This document shows positions 34,580 through 46,175 of a stretch of 64,000 nt of DNA, one piece after another. The translations under genes and the position numbers were made by a program. Under the pieces are notes generated by a model. It did not search any database and was not told where the DNA came from. It saw only the letters and a program-made list of their open reading frames with translations. This DNA is from Selaginella moellendorffii (taxonomy: Eukaryota; Streptophyta; Lycopodiopsida; Selaginellales; Selaginellaceae): contig NW_003314347.1 in NCBI RefSeq assembly GCF_000143415.4, forward strand, positions 21,038 to 85,037, given 5' to 3'. Position 1 is the first letter of the stretch. Every line of letters starts with the position of its first letter.

Positions 34580-34980
34580 GGATCATCGTTCTTTGATTGG
34601 AGATACTCTTGTAATCCATAATGATCGTATAATGTTTCTCCAGGTTAAAAGAAATCTTTGCAGCCAATGTGATGATGATAACATTAGGATGCTGGTTGCT
34701 CTAGGATTGTTCCAAGTCGCTCTGGGGGGGGGGGGGGGGGGGGGTTGTGAGGGGTTCCAAATGTATAGTAGGGATAGTGGGTAGGTGGAGCATGGCCGAC
34801 CAACTTGAGGCATAGTCTAGCTCTTGCTTGCGTGCTTGTATTTGTTTTGCGTCCAGCTTGGGTTTAAGCCCAAGTTCCATTCCATGTTAGCTAGTGGAGT
34901 ACCCATGTCCTTGTGTTAGACCACTGGTATATTGAAATAGTGCCAAACTCTGTTTGGCTTTGTTTTGTGTGCTGATCCTA

Positions 34981-37040
34981 GCATTAGGATGCTGGTTGCT
35001 CTAGGATTGTTCCAAGTCGCTCAGGGCTCCTGTCCCTTCGCTCCTTGGGCTATATGCTCAGAAGTTGCTCTGTGATTCGGTTCTATCACTCCTTGGCTCC
35101 ATGTTTGGGAGTTTGGCACTGTTCCTTCGTACAATGGCCTAAGGCCTTGAACTTCGGGTTCTACACCACTGTCATTTGGACACATGACATATAACACATG
35201 GCATAAAGAGGGTTTAGGTTTTGCTTCATGGTGTTATCCTATGGTAAATCACCATAGGATAAAGGGTCAAAACCACGTGCGCTACATTTGGTATCAGAGG
35301 ATGAGTCTCAGCGAGTACTATACAATGAGATTGGGCAACTAGTCTTGTTGCATACGCAGAGATGAAAATGATGATCTGAGTGGGTACATGTTTGGGTGCT
35401 AAGACTTCGCAATTATTTCTTGGGTATGGATATTGTTACCTTGTTGTTCTATATAGTGTGAGCTTGCTCTTAGGCTTATAAGAGGGATTGAGTTATTCTG
35501 TTTGCATGAGTTTGAGCTTGGGCTCGTGAGTGAGGTGCATTAGCAACTTGAGGATACGTTTTGAGTTGGCATGATTAATGTTAGCTTATCAGTTGTTCCA
35601 TGAGTTGTTCCATATACCATGAGTGAATGTAAACTTTCCCTGAGTTTGCTGTGAGTGGCAAATACACTGGTTCATAGTTGTTTAGCACAACACTGGTGGA
35701 TCCTTCTTATGATTACAAGTGGATCAATCAAGACTGTAGGGATGAGTCTATTGATTCATGTAATCATTGCTATGCTCTGTCATAAACTTTTCTTGGATTA
35801 GATTGAAGGCAGTGCGAAAGCAAGCTTGAGGTTTAATCAAAGATGAGACCGAAAAGAGAGTTGTCGGGGACGAAGGATCAAACACATAAATCATCTTCCC
35901 TTTTTGGAGAGACTCCATTTGACACCATTTTGCGTGTAAGTGCTAGATATGGGGAGCTGGTGCTTGTGGGATCGTACCAGACCCTCATTTTGCAGTGCAA
36001 AGGGCTTGGAGTTTAGCTCCAAATTCAAGTGCGCTACATTTGGTATCAGAGGAATTGTCTCAGCGATTCCTATCCAACTTTTATTGGATTTTTTGATTCA
36101 GGTTGCATACACAAAGACTTTTCTAGTAGATCCGAAGTGACCTATGTAGGATTAGTTGGATTGCACCATTCAGTAAGAACGTTATAAGCATGTTTAGTTA
36201 CTGATAGAGGCATGCATGCAACTAGTGGGATGGTGAAAAGGAACCGTACTGATGATGTTGAAACCTCTAGATGGGCGAATCGAGAGGAGGAAACTCCTGC
36301 TAGAGATGCTGCGGAAGAGGCTGAGGCTGAGTTAGAAGAGGAAGAGCCAGATGCTGTGGCACTACAATGTATAGCTCAGGAAGTTGAGATCGAGAATTTG
36401 CAAAGGGAGATTCACAAATTGAAGAAGGAGAACAAGAAGAGGAAGAAAGAAGCTGAAGCTGCTAAACTAGCTAAACCTAAGCAACCAGACTCCTCTTCAA
36501 GTTCTGAGGATGATGAAGTTTTGCAACTGCCCCCGATTGCACGAGTTTCAAAGTTCAAGCCTCTGAAACCACCCAACTTCAGAGGCATGTGGGACTATCA
36601 AGTTTTGGAAGACTGGGTCTACGATATGGAAAATTATTTCATAGCGGCAGACGTAGATGATCATATAAAAGTTGCGTGCGTGCAATCCTTTCTCACTAAT
36701 CATACCAAAACTTGGTGGCACCAGGTGTGTGCTGAAAAAGGGCAGACTAAAAGTTGGACCAAGATGCGGTCTTGTATCCGTAAGGAATACTTGCTGGATG
36801 ATCTTGGTCTGAGACTTCACGCGGAGCTGCGGTGGTTAAAGCAACGAGGGGACCTCATGCATTACAATAATGCATTTGCTCAGAAGTGCATTATGATTGC
36901 AAATATGAGTGACGAAGATGCTTGAAGTTATTTCCTAGAGGATTTAAATTCACTTTCTCGCAATGAGATTTTGAAGTTTAAGCCAAAGACGTACTTAGAG
37001 TGTAAGGAGGTAGCACAGCAAGGGATGCTTGTTCAATCAA
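34981..37040 (+). mobile_element. LTR retrotransposon A (5' part, gag)
   Basis: Two LTR ends with primer-binding sites are visible: GCGCTACA|TTTGGTATCAGAGG at about 35279-35300 and about 36024-36045 (initiator Met tRNA type). They indicate two related, probably nested, elements. A gag ORF follows the second. At about 37040 the sequence switches to the pol of gypsy copy B2, so element A has lost its own pol. Confidence 0.6.
36212..36925 (+). CDS. Retrotransposon gag polyprotein (partial)
   Basis: 237 residues. An N-terminal Glu/Lys-rich coiled coil (about 40-95: EVEIENLQREIHKLKKENKK) is followed by a retrotransposon gag domain from about residue 120: KPPNFRGMWDYQVLEDWVYD, then FLTNHTKTWWHQV and KEYLLDDLGLRL. 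It lies about 180 bp after a primer-binding site. After the TGA at 36923-36925 coding-like sequence (SYFLEDLNSLSRNEILKF) continues in frame for some 40 codons, so the stop is probably a mutation. No zinc knuckle remains before the junction at about 37040. Function would be capsid formation for retrotransposition. Confidence 0.8.
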   Translation: MHATSGMVKRNRTDDVETSRWANREEETPARDAAEEAEAELEEEEPDAVALQCIAQEVEIENLQREIHKLKKENKKRKKEAEAAKLAKPKQPDSSSSSEDDEVLQLPPIARVSKFKPLKPPNFRGMWDYQVLEDWVYDMENYFIAADVDDHIKVACVQSFLTNHTKTWWHQVCAEKGQTKSWTKMRSCIRKEYLLDDLGLRLHAELRWLKQRGDLMHYNNAFAQKCIMIANMSDEDA

Positions 37041-38795
37041 GATTCTTATTTGTTGTAGATCGTCAAAGGAGATCAAGATTTTATACACAAATGTCAAAGA
37101 GATGTTAAAGTAGGGTGTTATCCAAAAGCAATAGAGTCCTTAAATGTGTGAACCTTATCTTATCACAAAAATTGATATAGGAGTATTCATCTTTTGCATC
37201 AACTATTAGCCATTAAATGAAGTGATTATCCTAGATGTATATTTTTTTCCTCACACTATCAATCTTTTAGATTGTCTAGGGAGGAACCGTCTGGATTGGC
37301 CATTAAATGAAATGACTATCTCACATGTGTATCCTCTTCCTCATACTGTTGATGTTTTGGATCATCTAGGGAGGAATCATTAATTCACCTAGTTAAATTT
37401 TATTTCTATATATTAACAAGTGCCGTTGGCCAAAAATGATGTTCCTAAAATTGCTTTTTATATAGTATTTGGTTTGTATGAATTCTTGATAATGCCATTT
37501 GAGTTAAACAATGCTTCAATGACTTTCTAATAGATGATGGATGAGGTTCTTTGTGATATGTCAAAAGTAATAATTGACTTCATTGTTGATGTCTTCATCC
37601 ACTTGGAGGGGATGTGGGAGGAGCACATCCATGATATTTGGAAAAGCAATCGAAGTGCATTTTTAGGTCTAAAGATATAACTTATTTTAGGTATCATGTT
37701 TCTCATAAAGGTTTGCAAATTGATTTTGATAAACTTATGGCTTCTGAAGATCCCTACTCTAAAATGTATAAATGATATACAATACTTAATAGGCAAGATG
37801 TAATATCTCAATTGTTTTGTGAATCATCTTTCTGATCACATTACACCTTTGTAAGTGTTGCTGAAATCATCATGTTCATTGCTTAGGAAGTTTTGTGGCT
37901 TATGCTAACACCCTTTTTAGAGCTCATCTTCCTTTTTCACTCTCTTCTTATATTCCTAATGAGCTTGTTGTTCCGGTGGATTTTCTAGATAAGGATTCCA
38001 TGCCGTCAGCAGTTGCTATACTTGATGTTTAGTGTCCATAAAATGTTGAGCAAAATTTACCTTTTTTTGATGAGGTTCGTAAAGCTCAAAAGGTTGAGTC
38101 TTAGATCCAAAGGCTTTATAAAAGGTTCAAGAATCATACATCAGTTGTTAATGATTTGCCATTTCGGCATTATATTCTCAATACCACCTTGAGGACAACC
38201 TTTTTTATTTTGTAGGACTAATTTTGATGATCATTTACGGATGGTGGTACCTTCGATATTTATTCCATGCTTTCTCCATGTTTATCATAACTCTCTTATT
38301 CTAAATAGGTATATGGGACATCGGCATGTGATTGAGAAGCTATATAGGTATTTGTATTTGCTGGAGATGCAACATAATGTTATCTAATATGTGCATAGTT
38401 ATGTTTGGTGCCAAACTTATAATACTCCCTTTCATGTTACAGAAGGACGGTTGGAGTTAATTGCAGTTTTTCGTCCATTTGAGTTGGTGGCATTTGATCT
38501 AATAGGGCCTTTTTCACAGTCGACTACTGACAATAAGTATACCATTATGGCTTCTGACTACTTGATTCATTAGATGGAAGTCGGTTCTTGCTAGTGCGTC
38601 AATAGCTACTATTGGGTACTTCCTCAATCGAGTGGTGTTCAAACATTCCTGTCTAAAGTGACTTCTCTTGAATAATAATCCCGCATTTATGGCCAAAGTA
38701 TTTCATGTTTTAACATCTTAATTGGGGATACACTACACTATTAAAAATACTTATCATCCATACACAAATGCTTTGCTAGAATGGCTTGTTCAGCT

Positions 38796-38989
38796 TGTAA
38801 GCAACCAAAGGGAACAACTCGATAGACGATCCATGTGGTTCAAATACAAAAGGAAAAGGCTTATGAACAAAAGTGCACCCCCTTTTCCAATCGGTTAAGG
38901 GTCTTGGGATATTTAGGGTTAAATGTCCTTGGGTTTGAATAGTATTGGGTTGGGTGACTTCTCAGGAAGTTCAAATTCAAGAGCTTACA
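38796..38989 (+). mobile_element. Solo LTR of the TRIM family
   Basis: TGTAAGCAACC..GAGCTTACA, 194 bp, matching the LTRs at 702 and 1844. It splits the integrase codons of the EWLVQ..F motif. Flanks CAGCT and CAACC are a possible decayed 5-bp target duplication. A solo LTR arises by recombination between the two LTRs of an element. Confidence 0.85.
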
Positions 38990-39635
38990 CAACCCTTCAA
39001 AGGGATGATTGTGATGTAAATTTTCAGCATACGAATTAAGATGATTATTTACTGTCTTTTCAATATACATATGTCATAGTGGTACAAAGTTCTATTGGTG
39101 TTTCACCATATAAACTCTTATATGGTCATGGTTTGATATTACTAACAAAGTGAAGTTTACCTTCATGATTGCCATGAGCTACCAATACTAAGTTTTGGGA
39201 TTAGTATTTGACAAGCATTCTTCCACTTATTTAAGTGGAGTTTATCGAACACCTAGGCATACAAATGGGACAACAACACTATAACTCCCATCATCGTCTA
39301 CCTATAGAGTATAAAGTGGATGACTTGATGTTAATTTATTTCCCCAATCTTATAGTACGTGGTTTGTCTAAAATGCTCCTTGCTCAGTGGAAGGGACTAT
39401 ATCAGGTATTATGGCAAGTTGCATTGCAAATTTATGAAGTTTAGCATAATGTTCAATAAGTAAATCCTCCAGAAATTGTGCATATGCAAAGGCTGAAATG
39501 CTTTGTACAAAGGGATCAAGAATAATTGATACCATCTACAGATCCACTAGTGCCTCTTTTTAATATTCCTTTAGATCCTTACTCATCAACCAGAGAACCT
39601 TGACTACCTTCCATTCTTCTGAGAGGAAAGGATGA

Positions 39636-39809
39636 TGTGATGTTTAAGTGTACAACTATGATGCCATATATTAATATTTATATAGTGTGATTTTGATAAC
39701 CATTAGATTGGTTCAATTTGAACCACTTGCTTCTACATATAAACTAGGGTTTCTGGGTAAATTAATATGCACATTTTTATATTCCATTTCTATATTCCAC
39801 GCACTCACA
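39636..39809 (+). repeat. 3' LTR of gypsy copy B2
   Basis: TGTGATGTTTAAGTGTACAA..GCACTCACA, 174 bp with TG/CA ends, next to a purine tract. Close relative of 40467-40642 (inverted) and 52641-52807 (inverted). Confidence 0.75.
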
Positions 39810-40299
39810 AAACATATCTATAAATTATAAATACAAGATTAGTCTAAATATATTACAACCATTAGATGGTACAGTATCCTAGAATATTCAAGTATGTTTA
39901 ACCAACAGTAAACCAAAAAACATATACATGTAAATATATGCATGCTTATATTTAAAATTTTAATAATAGTTAATCTTAATAACTATTCTTTGACTTTTTT
40001 CTAGGTCTATATCAGTGCTTATTAATAAAAATTATTTTTTTTTGTATTATTATTGTTTTAAATTTATTCATATTCTCTAGTAACACTATTCAATTAGAAA
40101 AAACTTTGTATTAATTCTATTTTTTAACTTTTATCATGATAAAGTAGGATTATTAATACTAATAATACTTATTAGATAAACTATACAGAAAAATATTTAG
40201 AGAAATCACAATTAAAGAAAAAATAACAATTATTAAATTCTACTTTATCTTTATATATATAGAGTAGAATATATAAGCACTAATATATTTAGACTTTGT

Positions 40300-40470
40300 A
40301 TATGTATATATGTTTTTAAATATGTATGTATGTATTTATATCTGTATATATATATATGTATATGTATGTATGTATGTATGTATGTATATCTATATATGTA
40401 TATATGTATATATGTATATATGTATGTATATATGTATTTATGTCTGTATATATGTATGTGTGTGTGTGTG
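40300..40470. repeat. TATG/TATA microsatellite
   Basis: Interrupted (TATGTA)n and (TATA)n ending in a TG run. Long open frames on both strands here (Tyr/Ile/Met-rich) are microsatellite artefacts. It lies between two tail-to-tail gypsy LTRs. Confidence 0.9.
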
Positions 40471-41255
40471 AGGGTATGGAATATGGAAAGGAAATATAGA
40501 AAATATGCATATCAATTAGCCCAAAAACCCTAACTTATATACAAGAGCAAGTGGTTCGGATTAAAACCAATCTAACAACTACTAAAATCCCACTGCACTA
40601 ATTTTAGTATATGGCATTATAGTTGTACACTTGGACCTCACATCATCCCCTTCTTTTGGAATAATGGAAGACTATTAAGGTTCTCTTGTAGATGGGCCAG
40701 GATCTAAAGGAATGTCAGGGGGAGCCATTGGCAAATCTATATGTGGTATTAGTTGTTTTTTATCCTTTTGTACAAAGTGTTTCAATTGTTGCACATGCAT
40801 GACTTCTGGAGGATTAGTCTATTGGATGTTATGCTAAACCTCATAAACTTGTGGTCCAATTTACCGCAACACTTGATATGGTTCTTTCCACTGACAAAGA
40901 GCCCTTTAGATAAACCATATACCGTAAAATAGGGAAAACAGATTAACACCAACTCATCCACTTTGTACTTTGTAGGTGGACGATGATGGGAGTTGTAACA
41001 CCGTTGTTGTCCCAATTGTACACGGCCTAAGTGTTCAACAAACTTTGCTAAAACAAGTGGAAGAATGCTTGACAAATACTGATCCTACGGCCTAGCATCG
41101 ACAGCGTGTAGCAATTGCAAAAGTAAACCTAGCTCCATTGGTAATATTAGATCATGACCATATAAAAATTTATATGGTGAAAAACCAACAAAACTCTACA
41201 CCCTTGTGATGTATACATACTGAAGAAATGGCAAAAAATCATCATAATCCAAATG

Positions 41256-41882
41256 CTAAAAGTTTACATACTTCGCAATCATTCTATTGAATGTTTGAAT
41301 GAGCCATTCCACCAAACTGTCTGACTGTGGATGATAGACACTTGTGAAAGTATGGTGTATCCCCAACCGAGACGTCAAAACATGAAATGCCTTAGCCATA
41401 AATGCAGGACCATTATCTGAAAGAATCCGCTTTAGACAAGAATGTTGAAACACCACTCGATTGAGGAGGAAGTATCCAACAGCAGTGGCAAATGCGCTAG
41501 CAAGAGCACCAATTTCCACCTAACGAGTCAAATAGTCAAAAGAAATAATAACATATTCATTGCTAGCAGTCGATCGTGGAAAAGGTCCTATAAGATCAAA
41601 TGCCACCAACTCAAATAAACGGGAAACTGCAATTGACTCCAACCGTCCTTTTATAGCACAAGGGGGAATATTACGAGCTTGGCACCAAATGCAGCTACGC
41701 ATATACCAAATAACATCACGTCGCATCTCCAGCCAATAGAAAGACTCACGTAGCTTCTTGGTCATATAACAATGTTTTATATGCCCGCTTAAAACAAGAG
41801 AATTATGATAAACATAAAGAAACCGTGGAATAAAGATGGAAGGCACCACCAACCGTAAATGATCATCAGGATCTGTCCCCAC
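41256..41882 (-). pseudogene. Gypsy integrase (H2C2 zinc domain and core)
   Basis: Residues in order: H..H..C..C zinc-binding domain (HIKHCYMTKKLRESFYW..CIWCQARN), core start FELVAFDLIGPFPRS, then after an in-frame TAG (41520-41522, probably from Trp in YLTRW) SDNGPAFMAKAF and YHPQSDSLVEW. These are two acidic residues and part of the third site of the D,D-35-E centre. C-terminal pieces follow at 41075-40782 in another frame. It belongs to copy B3. Confidence 0.85.
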
Positions 41883-42876
41883 AAAATAAAGAAGGCCATC
41901 TTCAAGGTGATATTAAAAATGCAAATGCCAAAATGGCAAGTCATTAGCAAGTGATGTAGAATTCTCAAACCCATCTCAAAGCCTTTAAATCCATATCTCA
42001 ATCGAGCTTTGTGAATTTTATCGAGAGAAGGTAGATTTTGCTTTGCACCTTCTGGACATTGAACATCAAGTATAACCATTGTTAATAGCATAGAATCCTC
42101 ATCTAAAAAATCCACAGATGCTAGAACAACATATTCGTCAAAAATATGAGAAAAGAGTGAAGAAGGAAGAGAAGCTCAAAAAAGGGCATTAGTATCAGCC
42201 ATAGAACTCCCTAGGCACTGAACAACATCAAAATCATATATCTGAAATTTCAAAGCCCACCAAGCAATACGACTAACCAGGTTCTCCTACTTCAATAATG
42301 AAGTAATGGCAGCATGATCACCTTCTAATTATGTTCAAGAACCATGTAGATATGCATGAAATTTCTCAAAACCCTAAACTGCTGCTAAACATTCCTTTTC
42401 TATCGTGGAATAGTTCACCTCCGCTGGTTGTAATATACGACTTATATATGTAATATGATGGTGCTGACCAGACACACTTGGGCTCTCTTGCATCAATACA
42501 CCTCTAAGACCAATATCAGAAGCATCTATGCGCAAAATGAAAAGTCATGTGTAGTCAGAATATGCCAAAACCAGAGGAGTTGTCAATAGTTCTTTGAGAT
42601 CCATGAACGCTCACTCACAATACAGAGACCAGATGGAAGATGACGTTGATAACCTTAGTAACACTCATAACATTGAAGTGCGATCAAAAAGATGATCCAC
42701 AAAATAACCAAGATACTGCCCTAGAATGCATTACACATCATTCACACACTTTGGAGTCGTGTTTGGGTCCAAAGACACAACTTATCTTGGGTACCATATT
42801 TCTTGTGAGGGTTTGCAAATTGATTTTCACAAACTTGTGGCTATTCTAAAGTTTCCTCACTTCGACCACTTCAAGT

Positions 42877-43260
42877 TTAAACTAATGTTCCGTGACCGAT
42901 CCAACACTTTACAAACATCATGTGTTCCTCCCACGTCCCCTCCAAGTGGATTAAGACATCATTAATGAAGTTAGCAATCACCTCCAGCATATCATAAAGA
43001 GCCTTGTCCATCATTCGCTGGAAAGTTGTTGAAGCATTGTTCAAACCAAATAACATCACCAAAAACTCATACAAACCACACGATGTATGAAACACAGTCT
43101 TAGGAATATCTTCTTCAGCCATCGGTACTTACCAATACCCAGAAACAATATTTAGCTTGGTGAAGCAACGACTTCTCCCCAGACAATCCAAGAGACCAAT
43201 AGTGTGAGGAAGAGGGTACACATCCGGGATTGTCACTTCGTTTAACGGATGATAATCAAT
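42877..43260 (-). pseudogene. Gypsy reverse transcriptase fragment
   Basis: The minus strand reads the Y-PLNE-VTIP-D-V-YPLPHT block, then FGLNNASTTFQRMMDKALYD, then FINDVLIHLEG where active enzymes have xxDD. The Asp-to-Asn change and frame breaks make it inactive. Confidence 0.85.
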
Positions 43261-43689
43261 GCAGAAACAAATACTCCCATCAAGTTTCATCACAAGATGA
43301 AGTTCATATACTCAAAGACTCCACAACTTTCAAATAACACCCTTTTTTAACATTTCCTTAATGTTTGCATATAAAATCTTGATCTTTTTAGGTGATCGAC
43401 AATGAATAGGACCCTTAATTGGATGAGCATCCCTAGTTGGACGTGTGGCAATCTTAGCCTTAGACAAAAGGTCAAATTCAAAGAGATCGACATACTCCTT
43501 TATGAGTCAGTCAACCACTGCAACACAAAGACTGTCAGAGGGATCTAAAAAGGGAAGAGTGGAACAAGATGGAAACATAGGAGGAAGTAATGGAGAGACA
43601 AAAGTAATGGAAGCAGAGGTAAAAATAGAGGGATGAAGAAGTACAAAAGTTAAAGGAATGGATAAAATATAAAAAATTATAAGACAAAA

Positions 43690-43900
43690 GGGAGAAGCCT
43701 CAAAGTCACACTTGGCATAATTGTGCTGCAACTAATCCATACCAAGGATGAGATCAAAAGCTTGACTCGTCATCACCCGCAATGACTGCAACCCAAGCTT
43801 AAGATCACCCACACACACAACTAGGTCTGCCTCATCCCATGCACATGCATGTGTACAGCCGTTGCCATAAAGAATGAAAATTGGCTCCACCGCATGACAT
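43690..43900 (-). pseudogene. Gypsy aspartic protease C-terminal remnant
   Basis: Minus-strand frame ending in SQAFDLILGMD followed by a stop where Trp is usual (ILGMDWL), preceded by a Val/Leu-rich beta stretch. It fits the end of a retropepsin domain in the right order upstream of RT. Confidence 0.6.
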
Positions 43901-44486
43901 AAGTGTAGACGGCAATGTGTGGCAATAGGTCAAGCAATAGAACTCAAACCTATATCCACCAATATAAAGAGAATAATAAGAGACCTCTTGTTATAAAAAC
44001 GGGCTTGGAAAGTAAACATTGGATGAACTAGTGCCAAGTGAACCCCTTGATGATACTCTCGAAAGAAAGATGGAGGGGCTATTGACTTATTCGCGCAAGG
44101 TCCCTCCATTACTCATGCGACTTCTCATTTCCCGGATGCATTTCAATGTTAAGACTTTCCACTACAGCAGCACCAACATGACATTGTTGATGCCAAGATC
44201 TCCACCTAGGAAATGGAGACTGCCAATCTGGAAAATGCCGATAACGCTAATAAGTGTGACTAACTTTATCACATGCTTAGCAATGAACATCACGTCTACA
44301 ACCACATCCTCACCCTTGTCCTTGGACTTGAGTAGCAGCAGCATTAACCTCCATTGGAACAAGACCATTACCCACAGGAAGTAGAACTAAAGGACCTGCA
44401 GTGAAAAATGGAAGAGGTGGAAGACTAAACTACATCACCGACTCAAATGGCCCTTGATGAAAATGATGTAATTGTTGGAAGGTATT

Positions 44487-46175
44487 TGTAAGCGACTAAA
44501 TTTTCCATTTTACTTTAGTCACTTAACCGCACCTCTGACCACTTGGAGGAGTCTCACTCACAACCTCCGTAAGACCTATTTTGGACTTGGGCTTACTAGC
44601 CCCGAGAATGGCATTCCCGCCACTCAACTTCGTGCACTTGGTCCAAGTGCTCCACGTGTCCGATCCCATGACCGACACCCCAAAGTACCACCAACATATC
44701 AGCCTATTACGCTAAGGCCATGCCCATTCACCTTGGTCACAACGATAGTCTGACACCACCTGCATCCCAGTCCCGTCACTCAAAGACTGGGCCATCCATC
44801 CATGAGTGATCATCCCAGATCCACTCCTTAGCATCCTTAGGATGCCCACCGACATGGGGATTAGCCTTCCCCAATATCTCCGTTCCAATCCCCACTAAGT
44901 CCCTTTTCGTCCATGGCCGTGTTCGCCAACACTACCACTGGATCGAGGCCCACAGGCCTGACCACTAAGTCCCACGGTCCTCTGGGACTTCCTCACCACA
45001 CGACTGTGTCCTTGGTCACTACCCCAGAGGACTGCTCCTCTTCCTTTCCACAGTATGGGCCTTTGGGACAACATTTCGGAACACCGTGGCCTTACGCGAG
45101 CCACCTGGGTACTCTCCCCACCTTCCGCCCTTGGGTGCTCTAGCCATGGGCTTAGAGCGAGGTTCCGTTGAGCCACGCCTGGTATCCAAGTAGGTAGTGC
45201 CACCCACACTTGGACTGGGAGCATCGGTCAGTCGATCTCCCGGGGGAACTAGAGCCGGCTCTTGAACACTTCACCAAGCTACCCCGCTTGTCGGTCCATG
45301 TTCACTCTAGTCTTGGACTTCCCAGTGGTCAGCTCATCACCCAACACTGGGTCTGGCCTTCCTGGGCCAAACTGGCCTTTCCTGGCCAAACTGGCTCCAC
45401 TGGGCTCCAACCCCCACACTCTCCCTACTATACTTTTGGAACCCCCCACAGCGCCCCCCCCTGGGAGACGATCACTTTGGGCTTTCACCCAACTGCCTGT
45501 ATTAGTATTCGGACTCGGACTCGAACTCGAACTCGGACTCAGACTCGGTCTTGGTCCCGGATTCGAACTCGGTCTCGGTCTCGGTCTCGGCCTCAGTCTC
45601 GGTCCCGGTCTCGGTTCCATCTCGGACTCCATCTCAGACTCCATCTCGGGTCCATCTCGGACTCCATCTCAGGTCCATCTCGGACTCCATCTCGGGTCCA
45701 TCTCGGACTCCATCTCGGACTCCATATCGGACTCCACTTCGGGTCCATCTCGGACTCCATATCGGACTCCACTTCGGGTCCATCTCGGACTCCATCTCAG
45801 ACTCCATATCGGACTCCACTTCGGGTCCATCTCGGACTCCATCTCGGACTCCATATCGGACTCCACTTCGGGTCCATCTTGGACTCCACTTTGGGTCCAT
45901 CTCGGACTTCAACTCGGGTCTGCCTCGGACTCCATCTCGGACACTTCCACGTGTCATGTGTTGGTCCTTTTTGGGTCCCTTTTTGGAGCCTTGCTTATTG
46001 GTTGCCTTGTGCTTGCTCCTCGAGCACTTTGTTGGGAGTTCCACTCCCACTCTTGACCTTCCAAGTCGGAGCTTTTAGTCCAAACGTGTTATGCTCGTTT
46101 GGCTTTCGCTTCGGCCACTACCACGTGGCACCCTTTCTGGCTCCACTTTGGGGCCTAGGGATTTTGTGTCTCACA
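44487..46175 (-). repeat. LTR (3' in sense) of the LARD
   Basis: Contains a C8 tract (45454-45461) where the other LTR has C29, and a short extra GGCC-rich repeat near 45370. 45485-45950 is a minisatellite of ACTCGG and CTCGGACTCCAT units. Long open frames over it (Ser-Arg-Thr-Pro or Asp-Ser-Ile-Ser repeats) are repeat artefacts. Confidence 0.9.

Larger units (their letters stand above)
37041..39809 (+). mobile_element. Ty3/gypsy copy B2, 3' part with LTR
   Basis: The plus strand carries decayed RT (37140-37680, with the PLNE..VYPLPHT..LGR block duplicated in tandem as in copy B1), RNase H remnants, the H2C2/integrase start (38390-38580: CQTYNTPFHVTEGRLE..FDLIGPF) and integrase C-terminal pieces to 39470. 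Many stops are present. The PPT (GAGAGGAAAGGATGA) directly precedes the 3' LTR at 39636. A TRIM solo LTR interrupts the integrase. Confidence 0.8.

Noticed and set aside
40316-40533. Open frames in the TATG microsatellite
   Set aside because: Tyr/Ile/Met-only translations on both strands; a simple-repeat artefact.
43445-43731. Short frames in the gypsy protease region
   Set aside because: Frame shadows of the decayed polyprotein; no conserved motif in these frames.
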